From: Deltaproteobacteria bacterium
GTDB taxonomy: Bacteria; Myxococcota_A; Polyangia; Polyangiales; Ga0077539
Assembly (NCBI GenBank): GCA_016218725.1
Contig: JACRDB010000120.1
Location: forward strand, 1 to 56,251
Reading direction: 5' to 3'
DNA: 56,251 nt
Part shown: positions 32,558 through 42,097 of the stretch, piece by piece
How the letters are laid out: each line of letters begins with the position of its first letter
Numbering within the stretch: the first letter of the stretch is position 1
Program-made: the position numbers and the translations under genes
The notes under the pieces: generated by a model
Databases searched by the model: none
Seen by the model: only the letters and a program-made list of their open reading frames with translations
What the model was told of the DNA's origin: nothing

Positions 32558-34375
32558 TCACTCCTCCGAGCGGTCCCGCCGGGGGCGGTAGGCCTGGGCG
32601 AGCACGGCCTTGCGGACGCGCACCGCGCCGGGGGTGACCTCCACCAGCTCGTCGCGGTCGATCCACTCCATGGCGGTCTCCACGGAGAGCACCTTCGGGG
32701 GGTAGAGCATCACGTTCTCGTCCTTGCCGTGGTTGCGCACGTTGGTGAGCTTCTTCTCGCGCACGGCGTTGACGTCGCTGTCGTTCGGGCGGTTGTGCTC
32801 GCCGATGATCATGCCCTCGTAGACGCCCGCCCCGGGGCCGATGAAGAACTCCCCGCGGGGCTGGAGGTGGAAGAGCGCGTAGGGCGTGGCCTCCCCGGCG
32901 CGGTCGGCCACCAGGGCGCCGTTGGCCCGGCGCATCATGGGGCCGCCCCAGGGGCGCCAGCCCGCGAACTCCGTGTTCAGCAGCCCGAGGCCCCGGGTGG
33001 CCGTCAGGAACTCGCTCCGGAACCCGATGAGCGCCCGGGACGGCACCTCGTACTCCACCCTGGCGCGCCCGAAGCCCGGGTTGGACATCTTCACCATGAC
33101 CCCCCGGCGCTCCCCGAGGCGCTGGGTCACGATGCCCACGAAGTTGTCCGGCACGTCGCACACGACCAGCTCCACCGGCTCGTGGAGGGCGCCGTCGATC
33201 TCCTTGGTGACCACCTCGGGGTTGCCCAGGGACAGCTCGAAGAGCTCCCGGCGCATGGTCTCCACGAGGATGGCCAGGGCCAGCTCCCCGCGGCCGTACA
33301 CCAGGAACTGGTCGGCGGTCTCCGTGTCCTCCATGCGAATGGCAGGGTTCTTCCGGGTCTCGCGCACCAGGCGCTCCCGGACCTGGCGGGAGGTGAGGTA
33401 CTTCCCCTCGCGGCCCGCGAAGGGCGAGGTGTTCACCCCGAAGCGCATCTTGATGGTGGGCTCCTCCACCTCGATGCGCGGGAGGGCCTCGGTGACGCCC
33501 TCGGCGGCGATGGTGTCGCCGATGTCCACGGTCTCCAGGCCCGCGATGGAGATGTTCTCCCCGGCCCCGGCGGCGTCCGTGCGGGTGCGCGTCAGGCCCT
33601 CGAAGGTGAACAGCGACGACACCTTCCCCGGGGAGGGGCTCCGGGCACCAAGAACCGTGACCCGGTCGCCCTCTCGCACCACCCCGTCCACGATGCGCCC
33701 GATGGCCAGGCGGCCCACGTAGTCGTCGTGGTCCAGGGACGTCACGATGATCCTCAGGGGCTTGTCCGCGTCCCCGGCGGGGGGCGGGACGCGCGCCACG
33801 AGCGTCTCGTACAGGGGCAGGAGGTCCGTGTTGGTGTCCGTGAGCGCCCGGCGGCAGAGGCCGTTCTTGCCCACGGCGTAGAGCGTCGGAAAATCCGCCT
33901 GGGCGTCGCTGGCCTCCAGGTCGCAGAAGAGGTCAAACACCTCCGTGAGCACCTCCTCGGGGCGGGCGTCCGAGCGGTCGATCTTGTTGATCACCACCAG
34001 CACGGGGAAGCCCCGCTGGAGGGCCTTGCGGAGGACAAAGCGCGTCTGCGGCAAGGGGCCCTCGGCGGCGTCCACGAGCAGCAGCGCCGCGTCGGCCATC
34101 ATCAGCGTGCGCTCGACCTCGCCGCCGAAGTCCGCGTGGCCGGGCGTGTCCACCACGTTGATCTTGTAGTCCCGCCAGCGCACGCTGGTGTTCTTTGCCA
34201 GGATGGTGATGCCCCGCTCGCGCTCCAGGGCGTTGGAGTCCATCACCCGCTCCACCATCTCCTCGTTGGCGCGGAAAACCCCGGCCTGCCGGAGCATGTG
34301 GTCCACCAGGGTGGTCTTGCCGTGGTCCACGTGGGCCACGATGGCGACGTTGCGGAGCTTGTCCTTGGAGATCAT
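32558..34375 (-). CDS. typA: Ribosome-associated GTPase BipA/TypA
   Basis: A 605-residue translational GTPase. The N-terminal G domain has AHVDHGKTT (G1), the switch I segment of EF-G-like proteins, VDTPGHADFGGEV (G3) and VVINKIDRSDARPEEV (G4). It continues with the beta-barrel and two alpha-beta domains, then the BipA-specific C terminus. The length is normal. BipA supports 50S subunit assembly at low temperature and affects virulence and exopolysaccharide genes in some species. The start at 34375 opens MISKDKLRNVAIVAHVDHGKTT. It stands alone between the acyltransferase and the ABC transporter genes. Confidence 0.97.
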   Translation of the reverse strand: MISKDKLRNVAIVAHVDHGKTTLVDHMLRQAGVFRANEEMVERVMDSNALERERGITILAKNTSVRWRDYKINVVDTPGHADFGGEVERTLMMADAALLLVDAAEGPLPQTRFVLRKALQRGFPVLVVINKIDRSDARPEEVLTEVFDLFCDLEASDAQADFPTLYAVGKNGLCRRALTDTNTDLLPLYETLVARVPPPAGDADKPLRIIVTSLDHDDYVGRLAIGRIVDGVVREGDRVTVLGARSPSPGKVSSLFTFEGLTRTRTDAAGAGENISIAGLETVDIGDTIAAEGVTEALPRIEVEEPTIKMRFGVNTSPFAGREGKYLTSRQVRERLVRETRKNPAIRMEDTETADQFLVYGRGELALAILVETMRRELFELSLGNPEVVTKEIDGALHEPVELVVCDVPDNFVGIVTQRLGERRGVMVKMSNPGFGRARVEYEVPSRALIGFRSEFLTATRGLGLLNTEFAGWRPWGGPMMRRANGALVADRAGEATPYALFHLQPRGEFFIGPGAGVYEGMIIGEHNRPNDSDVNAVREKKLTNVRNHGKDENVMLYPPKVLSVETAMEWIDRDELVEVTPGAVRVRKAVLAQAYRPRRDRSEE

Positions 34376-34419
34376 CGGGGGCAGCGCCTATACCGGGTCG
34401 GGCGCCGTCCTACAACCCC

Positions 34420-35832
34420 CTACACCCCACTGGACAGCGCTTCGGCGGGCTCGACCCTGCTAGCCCTCCAGGCCGGGGCCAGGGCGCTGAGGACGCAGGC
34501 TCCGACGCCGAAGAGCACGGCGCCCAGGACGTCCCGGAGGGAGAACACGAACCAGTGCTCGGGCTTGAAGGGGAAGGCCGGGAGTCCGCCGGCGGCGAGG
34601 CGGTCGCACGCAAACGCCGCGAGGCGCGCGAGCCCGAGGCCCGCCAGGGTGCTCACGAGCCCGAGGGAGGCGGCCTGGACGAGCACCAGGGCCTGCAGGT
34701 CCCGCTGGCTGGCCCCGAGGGCGCGCAGGAGGCCGAGCTCCCCGCGGCGCTCGGCGATGAGCCTGCCGAAGGCGTGGGCGATGTTGAGCGCGGCGATGAC
34801 CACGGCCACCACGCTGGTGAACAGCAGGATGAGCGTCAGGACCTTGATGAGCAGGCCCATCTGCTCGGCGCCGCTGGCGCGGATGGCCAGGCGCTGGTCG
34901 CGCACGGCGAAGCTCACGTCGGTCATGCGGGCGGGGTCTTCGAGGAAGACCACGGCGGAGGAGTAGAGCGCGGCGGCGTCGTCGCCGGCGTACTCGCGGT
35001 TGAGCCTCCGGGCGACCGGCAGGGGCACCGTGAGCCCGAGCTCCACGGCCCTGGGGGACACCCCGACGAGCACCCCGTGGGTGCGCCGGGGGGTGCCCTG
35101 GGCGGCGTTGCCGAGGCCCGCCCGCCCGAGGTCCCACTCGAAGACCATGCCCTCGGCGCGGCCCGCCAGGAGCCTCCCGATGCGCGGGAGCCCGTGGGCC
35201 GGGGCGATGGCGCCGTCGAAGACCTCGATGAGGTAGGGGCTCACCACCACGGGGATGGGCGCCTGGCAGAGCCCCGGGGGCGGAGGCTGACCGGCCCGCG
35301 GAATCGACGGGAAATCGCAGCGCTCGTCCGCGGGGCACTCGGCGTCCGCGGCGCAGGGCCTGCGGGAGGAGCGCCCCTCGGGGTCTTCGAAGCGCGCGCC
35401 GGAGGACAGGTCCGGGCGCACCAGCGAGGGGTCCACGCCGTCGGCCAGGAGCTCGGCGACGCCGATGTCCCTGGGCAGCAGGGGCCTGCCCCCGCGGCCC
35501 GAGGAGGGGAAGGCGAGGCGCATCTTCGGCAGCACGTCGCGCACGCCCGGCACGCGCCGGAGGGCCTCCACCTGCTCCGCGGTGATGCCTGGCGGGCGGG
35601 CGCGGGTAAAGATCGACAGGGCCGCGCCCACGGAGCTCTCCGGCGGGATCACCTCGACGCGGTCATTGGGGAAGATGCGCCCCAGGACCACCTCCTTGAG
35701 GCCCTGCGACAGGGCCAGGAAGAAGCTCAGCGTGGCGATCCCGACGGCGATCCCGAGGGCGGCCACGGAGAACGTACGGACGCTCCGCTGGAGGTCCCGG
35801 GCGACCAGTTCGGCCAGGGCCCGGGGCCTCAC
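34420..35832 (-). CDS. MacB/FtsX-type ABC transporter permease
   Basis: A 470-residue permease. An N-terminal membrane helix (SVAALGIAVGIATLSFFLALSQGL) is followed by a large extracytoplasmic domain of about 250 residues with a few cysteines (RRPCAADAECPADERCDFP). Three membrane helices lie in the last 170 residues (LTLILLFTSVVAVVIAALNIAHAFG and others). The RRGELGLLRALGAS motif is typical of FtsX-family permeases. The ATP-binding subunit gene overlaps its start (ATGA). This family moves lipoproteins, peptides or other envelope cargo, or works as a mechanotransmitter. The substrate is unknown. Confidence 0.88.
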   Translation of the reverse strand: MRPRALAELVARDLQRSVRTFSVAALGIAVGIATLSFFLALSQGLKEVVLGRIFPNDRVEVIPPESSVGAALSIFTRARPPGITAEQVEALRRVPGVRDVLPKMRLAFPSSGRGGRPLLPRDIGVAELLADGVDPSLVRPDLSSGARFEDPEGRSSRRPCAADAECPADERCDFPSIPRAGQPPPPGLCQAPIPVVVSPYLIEVFDGAIAPAHGLPRIGRLLAGRAEGMVFEWDLGRAGLGNAAQGTPRRTHGVLVGVSPRAVELGLTVPLPVARRLNREYAGDDAAALYSSAVVFLEDPARMTDVSFAVRDQRLAIRASGAEQMGLLIKVLTLILLFTSVVAVVIAALNIAHAFGRLIAERRGELGLLRALGASQRDLQALVLVQAASLGLVSTLAGLGLARLAAFACDRLAAGGLPAFPFKPEHWFVFSLRDVLGAVLFGVGACVLSALAPAWRASRVEPAEALSSGV

Positions 35833-36527
35833 GATGCCTCCTGGCGCGCGTCCGAGGCGAGCTTCCCGCTCTCCAGCCGGAGCACCCTGGAGGCGATGGC
35901 GGTGACGCGCTCCTCGTGGGTGACCAGCACCACCGTGAGCCCCTCGTCGCGGTGCAGCGACCGGAAGAGCTGGAGGATGGTCTCGCCGGTAGCGGTGTCC
36001 AGGCTGCCGGTGGGCTCGTCGCAGAGGAGCACCGGGGCCTTGAGGAGCAGCGCCCGGGCGATGGCCACCCGCTGCCGCTGCCCGCCGGAGAGGGTGCTCG
36101 GCGGGTCCCCGGCGCGGCCCTCCAGGCCCACCCTGGCGAGCACCTCGTCCACGCGGCGGTCGATGTCCCGCAGGGGCTCCCGGGAGAAGCTCGCGGGGAG
36201 CGCGACGTTGTGCCTCACGGTCCAGCCCGGGATGAGATGAAACGCCTGAAAGACAAAGCCCAGCATGCGCTGGCGGAGCTGCGCGGCGTCGGCGTCCGAG
36301 AGGGCCCGCAGGTCCTGGCCGTCGAGCCGGGCCTGGCCCTGGAAGTCCCGGTCCAGGGCGCCGAGAATATTGAGTAGGGTGCTCTTCCCGCTCCCGGAGG
36401 TGCCGTGCACCGCGATGAGCTCCCCGCGGTCAATGGTGAGGGACACGCCGTCCAGCGCGACCCTCCCCTCGGGGCTGCCCGGCAGTGTGTAGCGCTTTCG
36501 TACGTCGGTGAGCTCGAACAGGGGCAT
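35829..36527 (-). CDS. ABC transporter ATP-binding protein (MacB/LolD-type)
   Basis: A 232-residue ATPase starting at the ATG at 36527 (MPLFELTDVRKRYTLPG). The Walker A motif is GTSGSGKST, the Q-loop and signature are LSGGQRQR, Walker B is VLLCDEPTGSLD, and the H-loop is VTHEER. Its stop overlaps the permease start, so it is translationally coupled. The pair resembles MacB or LolCD-type exporters that work on the periplasmic side with mechanical energy. No outer-membrane or adaptor gene is adjacent. Confidence 0.92.
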   Translation of the reverse strand: MPLFELTDVRKRYTLPGSPEGRVALDGVSLTIDRGELIAVHGTSGSGKSTLLNILGALDRDFQGQARLDGQDLRALSDADAAQLRQRMLGFVFQAFHLIPGWTVRHNVALPASFSREPLRDIDRRVDEVLARVGLEGRAGDPPSTLSGGQRQRVAIARALLLKAPVLLCDEPTGSLDTATGETILQLFRSLHRDEGLTVVLVTHEERVTAIASRVLRLESGKLASDARQEAS

Positions 36528-36689
36528 CGCGCGGGCAGGACCGCCGGGGGTTGTAGCGCACGGCCGATCCCCCCGCGAGCGCTCCCGAGGTACAGTCGCC
36601 CCCTGCAAACCGATCGCCCCAGTACCGATTCCGCCCCGAAACCCGAGGGTGCGGCGCAGACCCCGCAGGAGGCCCTGTGGCCACCCAGG

Positions 36690-38282
36690 GTGTGGTTGTG
36701 TGTAGGTCTGGTGCTCTTGAGCGCGCTAGCGGCGTTGCCTGCGTTGACGGGGAGCTGGATCTACGACGACGGGATGCTGCCCCGGAACCCGCTCCTGGAC
36801 GGCTGGGACGATTTCTTCCGGGCCTTTGTACGGGACAGCCACGATTATTTTCGGGCCTTCAACCCTCGGGCTCCGATCCCCGACGGGGGCAAGACCTGGA
36901 GGCCGCTCCCGATGGCCTCGATGATCTTCGTGAACGCCCTGGTGGGTCCGCGGCCCTGGGCCCACCACCTGGTGAGCTTTGGCTTCCACGCGGGGACCGT
37001 GGCGCTCCTGTGCGCCCAGGCCCCGGGGGGCCGACGGCTCCAACCGGTGCATGCGTTGGCCCTCGGGCTCTTCGCGGTGCACCCGTGCCTGCTGGAGGCC
37101 TACGGCTACATCAACGGTCGCAGCGACGCGATCGCGGGCCTGGCGCTGGCGGGGCTCGCGCTCGCGCTCCAGCGCGAGCGGGCGGGCCTGGCGGCGCTGT
37201 GCCTCGTGGTCGGGGTGCTGGGGAAGGAGACCTTCCTCCTGGCGTCGCCCTTCGTGGTGGCGGCGAGCGGCCGAGGGCGCCGGTCCTGGGCCCTGTGGCT
37301 CGCGGTGGCGGTGGCCTTCGTGGGGGCCCGGGCGCTCCTCCTCGGGGCGCAAGGGACGCTCACGCCGCGCCATGGGCCGCTGGAGCTTGGCCTCCGGGGC
37401 TTGCGGGTGCTGGCCCTCGGGGCCCGCGGGATGATGTTCCCTTCGGTGCGGGTGATGCGCCTCCTGGCGTGGGAGTTCGCCCAGCCCTGGAGGCCCCTGG
37501 ACGTATTCTGTCTGTCGGCGGCGGTGGTGCTCGGGGTAGTGGCCTGGAGGCTCCGGCGGCGCACGGGGTGGTACTCGCTGGGCGTGGCGGCCACGCTCTT
37601 GCCGTGCCTGCTCCTCGGGGACACCTTCTGGGTGGGCTTCGATCGGTACCTCTACCAGCCCGCGGTGCTGGTGGTGCTCGGGGTGTATGTCCTCCCGGGC
37701 GCGGTGCCCACCGCCCACGGGCGCTCGGCGAGGGCGGGGATCCTCGGGTTCCTGGTGGTGACGGCCTTCCTCGGGTGGCTCTCCGCGGGGGCCTACCACT
37801 CGCCGGAGGGCTTCTACCTCACGATGACCAGCGAGCGACCCCAGGACCCGACGGGGCGCATCTTCGCGGGCTTCCAGGCGCTGGACAACCGCGAGGGGCG
37901 GCGGCTGTGGCGCACGCCCCAGCGCTTCCAGGTGGAGACCGCGGTGGCCCCGCAGGTGCACCAGATGACCCGGATCCACCTGCAGCTCGGCGAGACCGAC
38001 CGCGCCGCGTGGCTCCTCGAAGCGTACGCAGCGCGCGCCCCGCTCACCCCGAGGCTCCTCATGGACCTGGTCGAGGTGCGCTACCGCCAGGGTCGTACGA
38101 CGGACATGCTGGGCGCCGCCGACCGCCTCCTGGCGCCCGGGGCCCCGCGCCGCGAGGAGAGCGCCAGGGTGCTGCACCGCGCGGTGACCGCGTGGCTCGG
38201 GCACCCGGGGCTGGAGCCCCCCCAGCGCGAGGCCCTCGGCGCCATCCAGGCCCGCTCCGACGGCCTCCGGCGGCGCCCTTGA
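36690..38282 (+). CDS. Multi-pass GT-C-like glycosyltransferase/TPR membrane protein
   Basis: About 530 residues if the GTG at 36690 is the start. A CTG with AGGAGG upstream (36667-36672) and other in-frame codons are possible. The N-terminal helix is followed by GSWIYDDGML, an Asp-Asp motif in the first loop like that of the GT-C family (TMTC/ArnT-type), then about nine further hydrophobic segments. HPCLLEAYGYINGRSD in a later loop also fits GT-C proteins. The last 130 residues form helical repeats resembling TPRs. It may transfer a sugar from a polyprenyl donor to protein or polymer. Function is inferred from layout only. Confidence 0.6.
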   Translation: MWLCVGLVLLSALAALPALTGSWIYDDGMLPRNPLLDGWDDFFRAFVRDSHDYFRAFNPRAPIPDGGKTWRPLPMASMIFVNALVGPRPWAHHLVSFGFHAGTVALLCAQAPGGRRLQPVHALALGLFAVHPCLLEAYGYINGRSDAIAGLALAGLALALQRERAGLAALCLVVGVLGKETFLLASPFVVAASGRGRRSWALWLAVAVAFVGARALLLGAQGTLTPRHGPLELGLRGLRVLALGARGMMFPSVRVMRLLAWEFAQPWRPLDVFCLSAAVVLGVVAWRLRRRTGWYSLGVAATLLPCLLLGDTFWVGFDRYLYQPAVLVVLGVYVLPGAVPTAHGRSARAGILGFLVVTAFLGWLSAGAYHSPEGFYLTMTSERPQDPTGRIFAGFQALDNREGRRLWRTPQRFQVETAVAPQVHQMTRIHLQLGETDRAAWLLEAYAARAPLTPRLLMDLVEVRYRQGRTTDMLGAADRLLAPGAPRREESARVLHRAVTAWLGHPGLEPPQREALGAIQARSDGLRRRP

Positions 38283-38297
38283 GGTACGCTCCGCGCG

Positions 38298-40307
38298 ATG
38301 CCCCGCGGAACCCTCGCGCTCGCGCTGGTTGTACTCCTCGCAGGTTGTGACACGGCGCCCCCGAGCGCCCCTCGAGACGCCTCCGCGGACGGCTCCCCGG
38401 ACGGTGCTCCGCCCGCGCGCAACAGGGACTGCGACCCGCTGGACGAGCGCCAGTGCGCGCTGCCGTGGCCCTCGAACCTGTACCTCCGCCCGGACCCTTC
38501 GCGGCGCACGGGCTACACGCTGGCCTTCGGGGACACCTCGCTCCCGGCCAACAGCGTGCTCAAGCACGTCAACCCCGAGCCCTGGCGACGGATGGACGGC
38601 TACTCCGTGGGCACGCCCATCATGGTGCAGCTCCCGGGCGTGGACGTGAGCGCCATCGCCGACGAGAACAGCATCGAACGATCCCTGGCCCCGGACGCCT
38701 CGGTGCTGCTCTTCGAGGTCGACGGCCAGAACCTCCGTCGGCTGCCGTACTTCGCCGAGCTGGACCGCGGGGCCACGGTCCCCGACGACCAGGTGCTCTT
38801 TGTCCGACCCGCGGTGATCCTCAAGGAGGGCACGCGCTACGTGGTGGCCCTCCGGGGCTTGAGGGACCGCGCAGGGCGCCTGTTTGAGCCCTCCCGGGCC
38901 TTCCGGGCGCTTCGGGACCGCACGGACGGCGACCGCGCGGACCTCCTCCCGCGTCGGCCGCGCTTCGAGGAGGTGTTCTCCCTCCTCGACGGCGCCGGGG
39001 TTCCGCGCGCGTCGCTCCTCCTTGCGTGGGACTTCGTCACGGCGTCCTGTGACGCCGTGCACGGGCGCATGCTCCAGCTTCGCGCGGACGCCTTCCAGCG
39101 GGTGGGGCCCTCGGGGCCCGCGCTCCGGGTGACCGAGACCCGCGAGTTCGCCCGCGCCACGGACGGCACCGGGCGGCCCGTGAACGCCCATATTGCCCTG
39201 GAGCTCCAGGGGACCTTCGAGGTGCCCCACTACCTGCGCATGCAGCGCAATGGCCGCAGCAGCGGGTACGTCTTCAACCTGGACGCGCAGGGGCGCCCGG
39301 TGGCCAACGGCACGCGCGCCCCGCGCTTCTGGGTGCGGGTGCCGCACTCCGCCCTCGGGGCGGAGCCCCACGGGCTGGTGCTCTACGGCCACGGCCTCCT
39401 CGGCAGCGGAGACCAGGTCCGGGGGGACTTCCTCGGCCGCATCGCCAACAATCACCGCCTGATCTTCTTCTCCGCAGACATGACCGGCATGAGCAGCGAG
39501 GACGTGCCCTCGGTGCTCTCCACCGTGCGGGACATCTCCAATTTTCCCTTCATCGCCGACCGGCTCCACCAGGGACTCACGGAGTGGCAGCTCCTGGCCC
39601 GCGCCGCGCGGGAGCGCCTCGCTGGCCTCCCGGAGCTCTCCTCCCGGGGCGTCCGGGTGGACCCCTCGGAGCTCTTCTACTCGGGCATCTCCCAGGGCGG
39701 GATCTTCGGCGCGAGCTTCCTGGCCCTCTCCCAGGACGTGCGCCGCGGGCACCTGGGCGTCCCGGGCAACAACTACTCGCTCCTCCTCCAGCGCTCGGTG
39801 GACTTCACCCCGTACCTCGCGGGCATCGAGAGCGCCTACGAGCTCGCCGCAGACCGCGCCGTGCTCCTGGCCGCGGTGCAGCTCCTCTGGGACGGCGCCG
39901 ACCCGGTCACCTACTACCGCCACCTTCGGGCCGAGCCCTTCCCGGACACCCTCCCCCACGACGCGCTCTTCGTGCCCGCCCGGGGCGACCACCAGGTGGC
40001 CGTGCTCTCCCTGGAAATCTCCGCCCGCACCACGGAGCTGGGCCTCCCCCTCATGGCCCACTACGACCAGGACCGGACGCCCTTCGGGGTCACCCTCCAG
40101 CCCTACCCCCACTGCGGTTCGGGCGTGGTGCTCTACCACTTCGGCAACCCCTGGCCCCCGGCGGGCAACCTCCCGCCTCGGGACGGCCTGCCCGATCCCC
40201 ATGGGCTCCCCCGCCAGCTCGATCACCACACCCGCCAGATGGTCACCTTCTTCCGCACCGGCGAGATCACCGACACCTGCGGCGGCGACGGCTGCCACCC
40301 CGACTGA
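38298..40307 (+). CDS. Secreted lipoprotein with alpha/beta-hydrolase (lipase-like) core
   Basis: A 669-residue lipoprotein with signal peptide ALVVLLAGC (lipobox LAGC) and an acidic linker. After a beta-rich N-terminal part resembling the bacterial virulence-factor lipase N-domain come VLYGHGLLGSG (oxyanion-hole HG motif) and the nucleophile elbow LFYSGISQGGIFGAS (Ser in GxSxG). The C-terminal region has LFVPARGDHQVAVLS, which may supply the Asp-His pair. It is probably an extracellular or outer-membrane-anchored esterase or lipase, with substrate unknown. The gap to the next gene is 140 bp and contains the palindromic operator described next. Confidence 0.75.
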   Translation: MPRGTLALALVVLLAGCDTAPPSAPRDASADGSPDGAPPARNRDCDPLDERQCALPWPSNLYLRPDPSRRTGYTLAFGDTSLPANSVLKHVNPEPWRRMDGYSVGTPIMVQLPGVDVSAIADENSIERSLAPDASVLLFEVDGQNLRRLPYFAELDRGATVPDDQVLFVRPAVILKEGTRYVVALRGLRDRAGRLFEPSRAFRALRDRTDGDRADLLPRRPRFEEVFSLLDGAGVPRASLLLAWDFVTASCDAVHGRMLQLRADAFQRVGPSGPALRVTETREFARATDGTGRPVNAHIALELQGTFEVPHYLRMQRNGRSSGYVFNLDAQGRPVANGTRAPRFWVRVPHSALGAEPHGLVLYGHGLLGSGDQVRGDFLGRIANNHRLIFFSADMTGMSSEDVPSVLSTVRDISNFPFIADRLHQGLTEWQLLARAARERLAGLPELSSRGVRVDPSELFYSGISQGGIFGASFLALSQDVRRGHLGVPGNNYSLLLQRSVDFTPYLAGIESAYELAADRAVLLAAVQLLWDGADPVTYYRHLRAEPFPDTLPHDALFVPARGDHQVAVLSLEISARTTELGLPLMAHYDQDRTPFGVTLQPYPHCGSGVVLYHFGNPWPPAGNLPPRDGLPDPHGLPRQLDHHTRQMVTFFRTGEITDTCGGDGCHPD

Positions 40308-40358
40308 CCCCCCACCCCTACCGCCACCTACCTCCTACCACCTATTTACTTTTTTCTC

Positions 40359-40392
40359 AGTAAGTTACTTGACGATGGTCAGGTTACTTACT
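40359..40392. promoter_or_regulatory. 34-bp imperfect palindrome, probable TetR operator
   Basis: The half-sites are AGTAAGTTACTTGAC (40359-40373) and GTCAGGTTACTTACT (40378-40392), separated by GATG. They are inverted copies with two mismatches in 15. The sequence is the only palindrome of this size in an AT-rich stretch ahead of the diiron-protein gene, and a TetR gene lies just after that gene. It overlaps a possible -35 element, TTGACG (40369-40374), with a -10-like TAGAAA at 40392-40397 at a spacing of 17. Confidence 0.75.
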
Positions 40393-40448
40393 AGAAACAA
40401 AGTCAGCAAGCGTCGGGTGAGGCACCTGGCGCGGGAGGCTCTGGCGCC

Positions 40449-41444
40449 ATGTGTCAATCGGTGGAGACGCTTCGGACCTCGCTGGATCTGACGTATGTGT
40501 GGGACTACCGGGAGGACGGGGGGGTGCGGGAGCTTTACGCCCGGGCCAAGGGGGCCCAGTGGGACGGGGTGCGGGACCTGCCCTGGGAGCTGTCGGTGGA
40601 CCCCGAGGGGGATGCCTTCCCGGACATGAGCGTGCCCATCTGGGGGAGCGAGCTGTGGGATCGGTTGAGCGTGAAGGAGCGGCGCCACGTCAAGCACGAG
40701 GCCACGGCGTGGACGATCTCGCAGTTCCTCCACGGGGAGCAGGGGGCGCTCCTGGCGGCCAGCCAGCTCGTGGAGGCCGCGGGCACCATGGACGCCAAGA
40801 TGTACGCGGCCACGCAGGCGGTGGACGAGGCGCGGCACGTGGAGGTGTACGAGCGCTACCTCCGGGAGAAGATGCAGCGGTCGTGGCCGGTGGCGGACCC
40901 GCTCAAGAGCCTCCTGGACCAAGTGCTGGTCGACCGCCGCTGGGACATGAAGTACCTGGGCATGCAGATCATGGTGGAGGGCCTGGCCCTGGCGGCCTTC
41001 GGGCTCATGAGGGCCACCACCGAGGAGCCCCTGCTGCGGGCCCTGACCACCCTGGTGATGCGGGACGAGGCGCGGCATGTGGCCTTCGGGGCGATTTCCC
41101 TGCGGGACGTCTACCGGGACATGTCCGAGGGGGAGCTCCGGGAGCGCGAGGACTTCGTGGTGGAGGCCAGCCGGCTCATGCGGGACCGCTTCCTGGGCAC
41201 CGAGGTGTGGGCCTCCCTGGGGCTCCCGGTGGCCGAGTGTACGAAGTACACCTTGCAGAGCCCCGTGATGTCGCAGTTTCGGGTATTGTTGTTCTCCAGG
41301 ATCGTCCCGAACCTCAAGCGCCTGGGCCTGCTCACCCCCAGGGTGCGGCCCTCGCTGGAGACCATCGGGGTGCTCGAGTTTGAACACCTTGACCCCGACG
41401 CCGACCCCGGGGAGCTCCTCGGGGCCCTCGCACCCGCTGCATGA
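40449..41444 (+). CDS. Ferritin-like diiron oxygenase-type protein
   Basis: A 331-residue helical protein with a complete set of carboxylate/His ligands for two irons. Glu97 lies in HGEQGAL, Glu127 and His130 in the first DEARH, Glu177 in VEGLAL, and Glu207 and His210 in the second DEARH. This is the R2-like/AurF-like ferritin fold, used for oxygen-dependent oxidation of small substrates. The substrate is unknown. The ATG at 40449 follows GGGAGG. The TetR gene overlaps its stop (ATGA), and a 34-bp palindrome lies upstream, so expression is probably repressed by that regulator until an inducer binds. Confidence 0.8.
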   Translation: MCQSVETLRTSLDLTYVWDYREDGGVRELYARAKGAQWDGVRDLPWELSVDPEGDAFPDMSVPIWGSELWDRLSVKERRHVKHEATAWTISQFLHGEQGALLAASQLVEAAGTMDAKMYAATQAVDEARHVEVYERYLREKMQRSWPVADPLKSLLDQVLVDRRWDMKYLGMQIMVEGLALAAFGLMRATTEEPLLRALTTLVMRDEARHVAFGAISLRDVYRDMSEGELREREDFVVEASRLMRDRFLGTEVWASLGLPVAECTKYTLQSPVMSQFRVLLFSRIVPNLKRLGLLTPRVRPSLETIGVLEFEHLDPDADPGELLGALAPAA

Positions 41445-42097
41445 ACCACCCGAACCCCTCGACGCCGGCCCCCAGAGTTCGTGACGCGGACGCCACCCGC
41501 TCTCGGGTGCTCGTCGCCGCCGAGGGGCTCTTCGCCCGCAAGGGCTTTGACGGCACCCGGCTGCGGGAGGTGGCGGAGCTGGCCCGGGTGTCCGTGCCCC
41601 TCCTGGTGCACCACTTCAAGGACAAAGAGAACCTCTACCTCGCGGTGATGGAGCGCGGCATCGAGCGCTTCGCCTCCCTCGGCTGGGAGGTGCTCCGCCA
41701 GGGCTCCAGCGTGGCCGAGCAGCTCACGGGCTTCGTCACGCGCTTGATCGACCTGGCCTCCCAGGAGCCCGACCTCACGGCGCTGGTCCACCGGGAGATG
41801 GCCACCGGCGGCACCCGCGCGGGCCCCGCCGCGGAGAGGCTCCTGCGGCCCCTCAAGGACGCCGCCACGCAGCTCCTGTCCCACGCCCAATCCCGGGGCG
41901 AGGTGCGCCGGGGCGTGGACCTGGACATGCTGGTGCTCTCCGTCGCCGGGTCCGTGCTCTACCCGTGCCTCGCCGCCCCGCTGGTGCGCGTGGTCTGGAA
42001 CGAGGACCCCCAGGGCAAGGATTTCCTCTCCCGGCAGAAGCGCACGCTCCTGGAGCTCCTCATGCCGCTCCTGGTGGCGCCCGCTCAGGCGGGCTGA
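41441..42097 (+). CDS. TetR-family transcriptional repressor
   Basis: A 218-residue regulator. The N-terminal helix-turn-helix reads RVLVAAEGLFARKGFDGTRLREVAELARVSVPLLVHHFKDKENLYLAV, a clear TetR DNA-binding domain. The C-terminal part is the variable ligand-binding region and contains RLIDLASQEPDLTALVHREM, the TetR_C-like pattern. It overlaps the diiron gene by ATGA, and a 34-bp palindrome upstream of that gene is its most likely operator, giving autoregulation. The last 13 bases overlap the opposing TerB-like gene. Confidence 0.92.
   Translation: MNHPNPSTPAPRVRDADATRSRVLVAAEGLFARKGFDGTRLREVAELARVSVPLLVHHFKDKENLYLAVMERGIERFASLGWEVLRQGSSVAEQLTGFVTRLIDLASQEPDLTALVHREMATGGTRAGPAAERLLRPLKDAATQLLSHAQSRGEVRRGVDLDMLVLSVAGSVLYPCLAAPLVRVVWNEDPQGKDFLSRQKRTLLELLMPLLVAPAQAG

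Noticed and set aside
36726..40298. A 1,190-codon minus-strand open frame
   Set aside because: It is a shadow of the GT-C-like and lipase-like genes; its H/R/P-rich composition has no domain.
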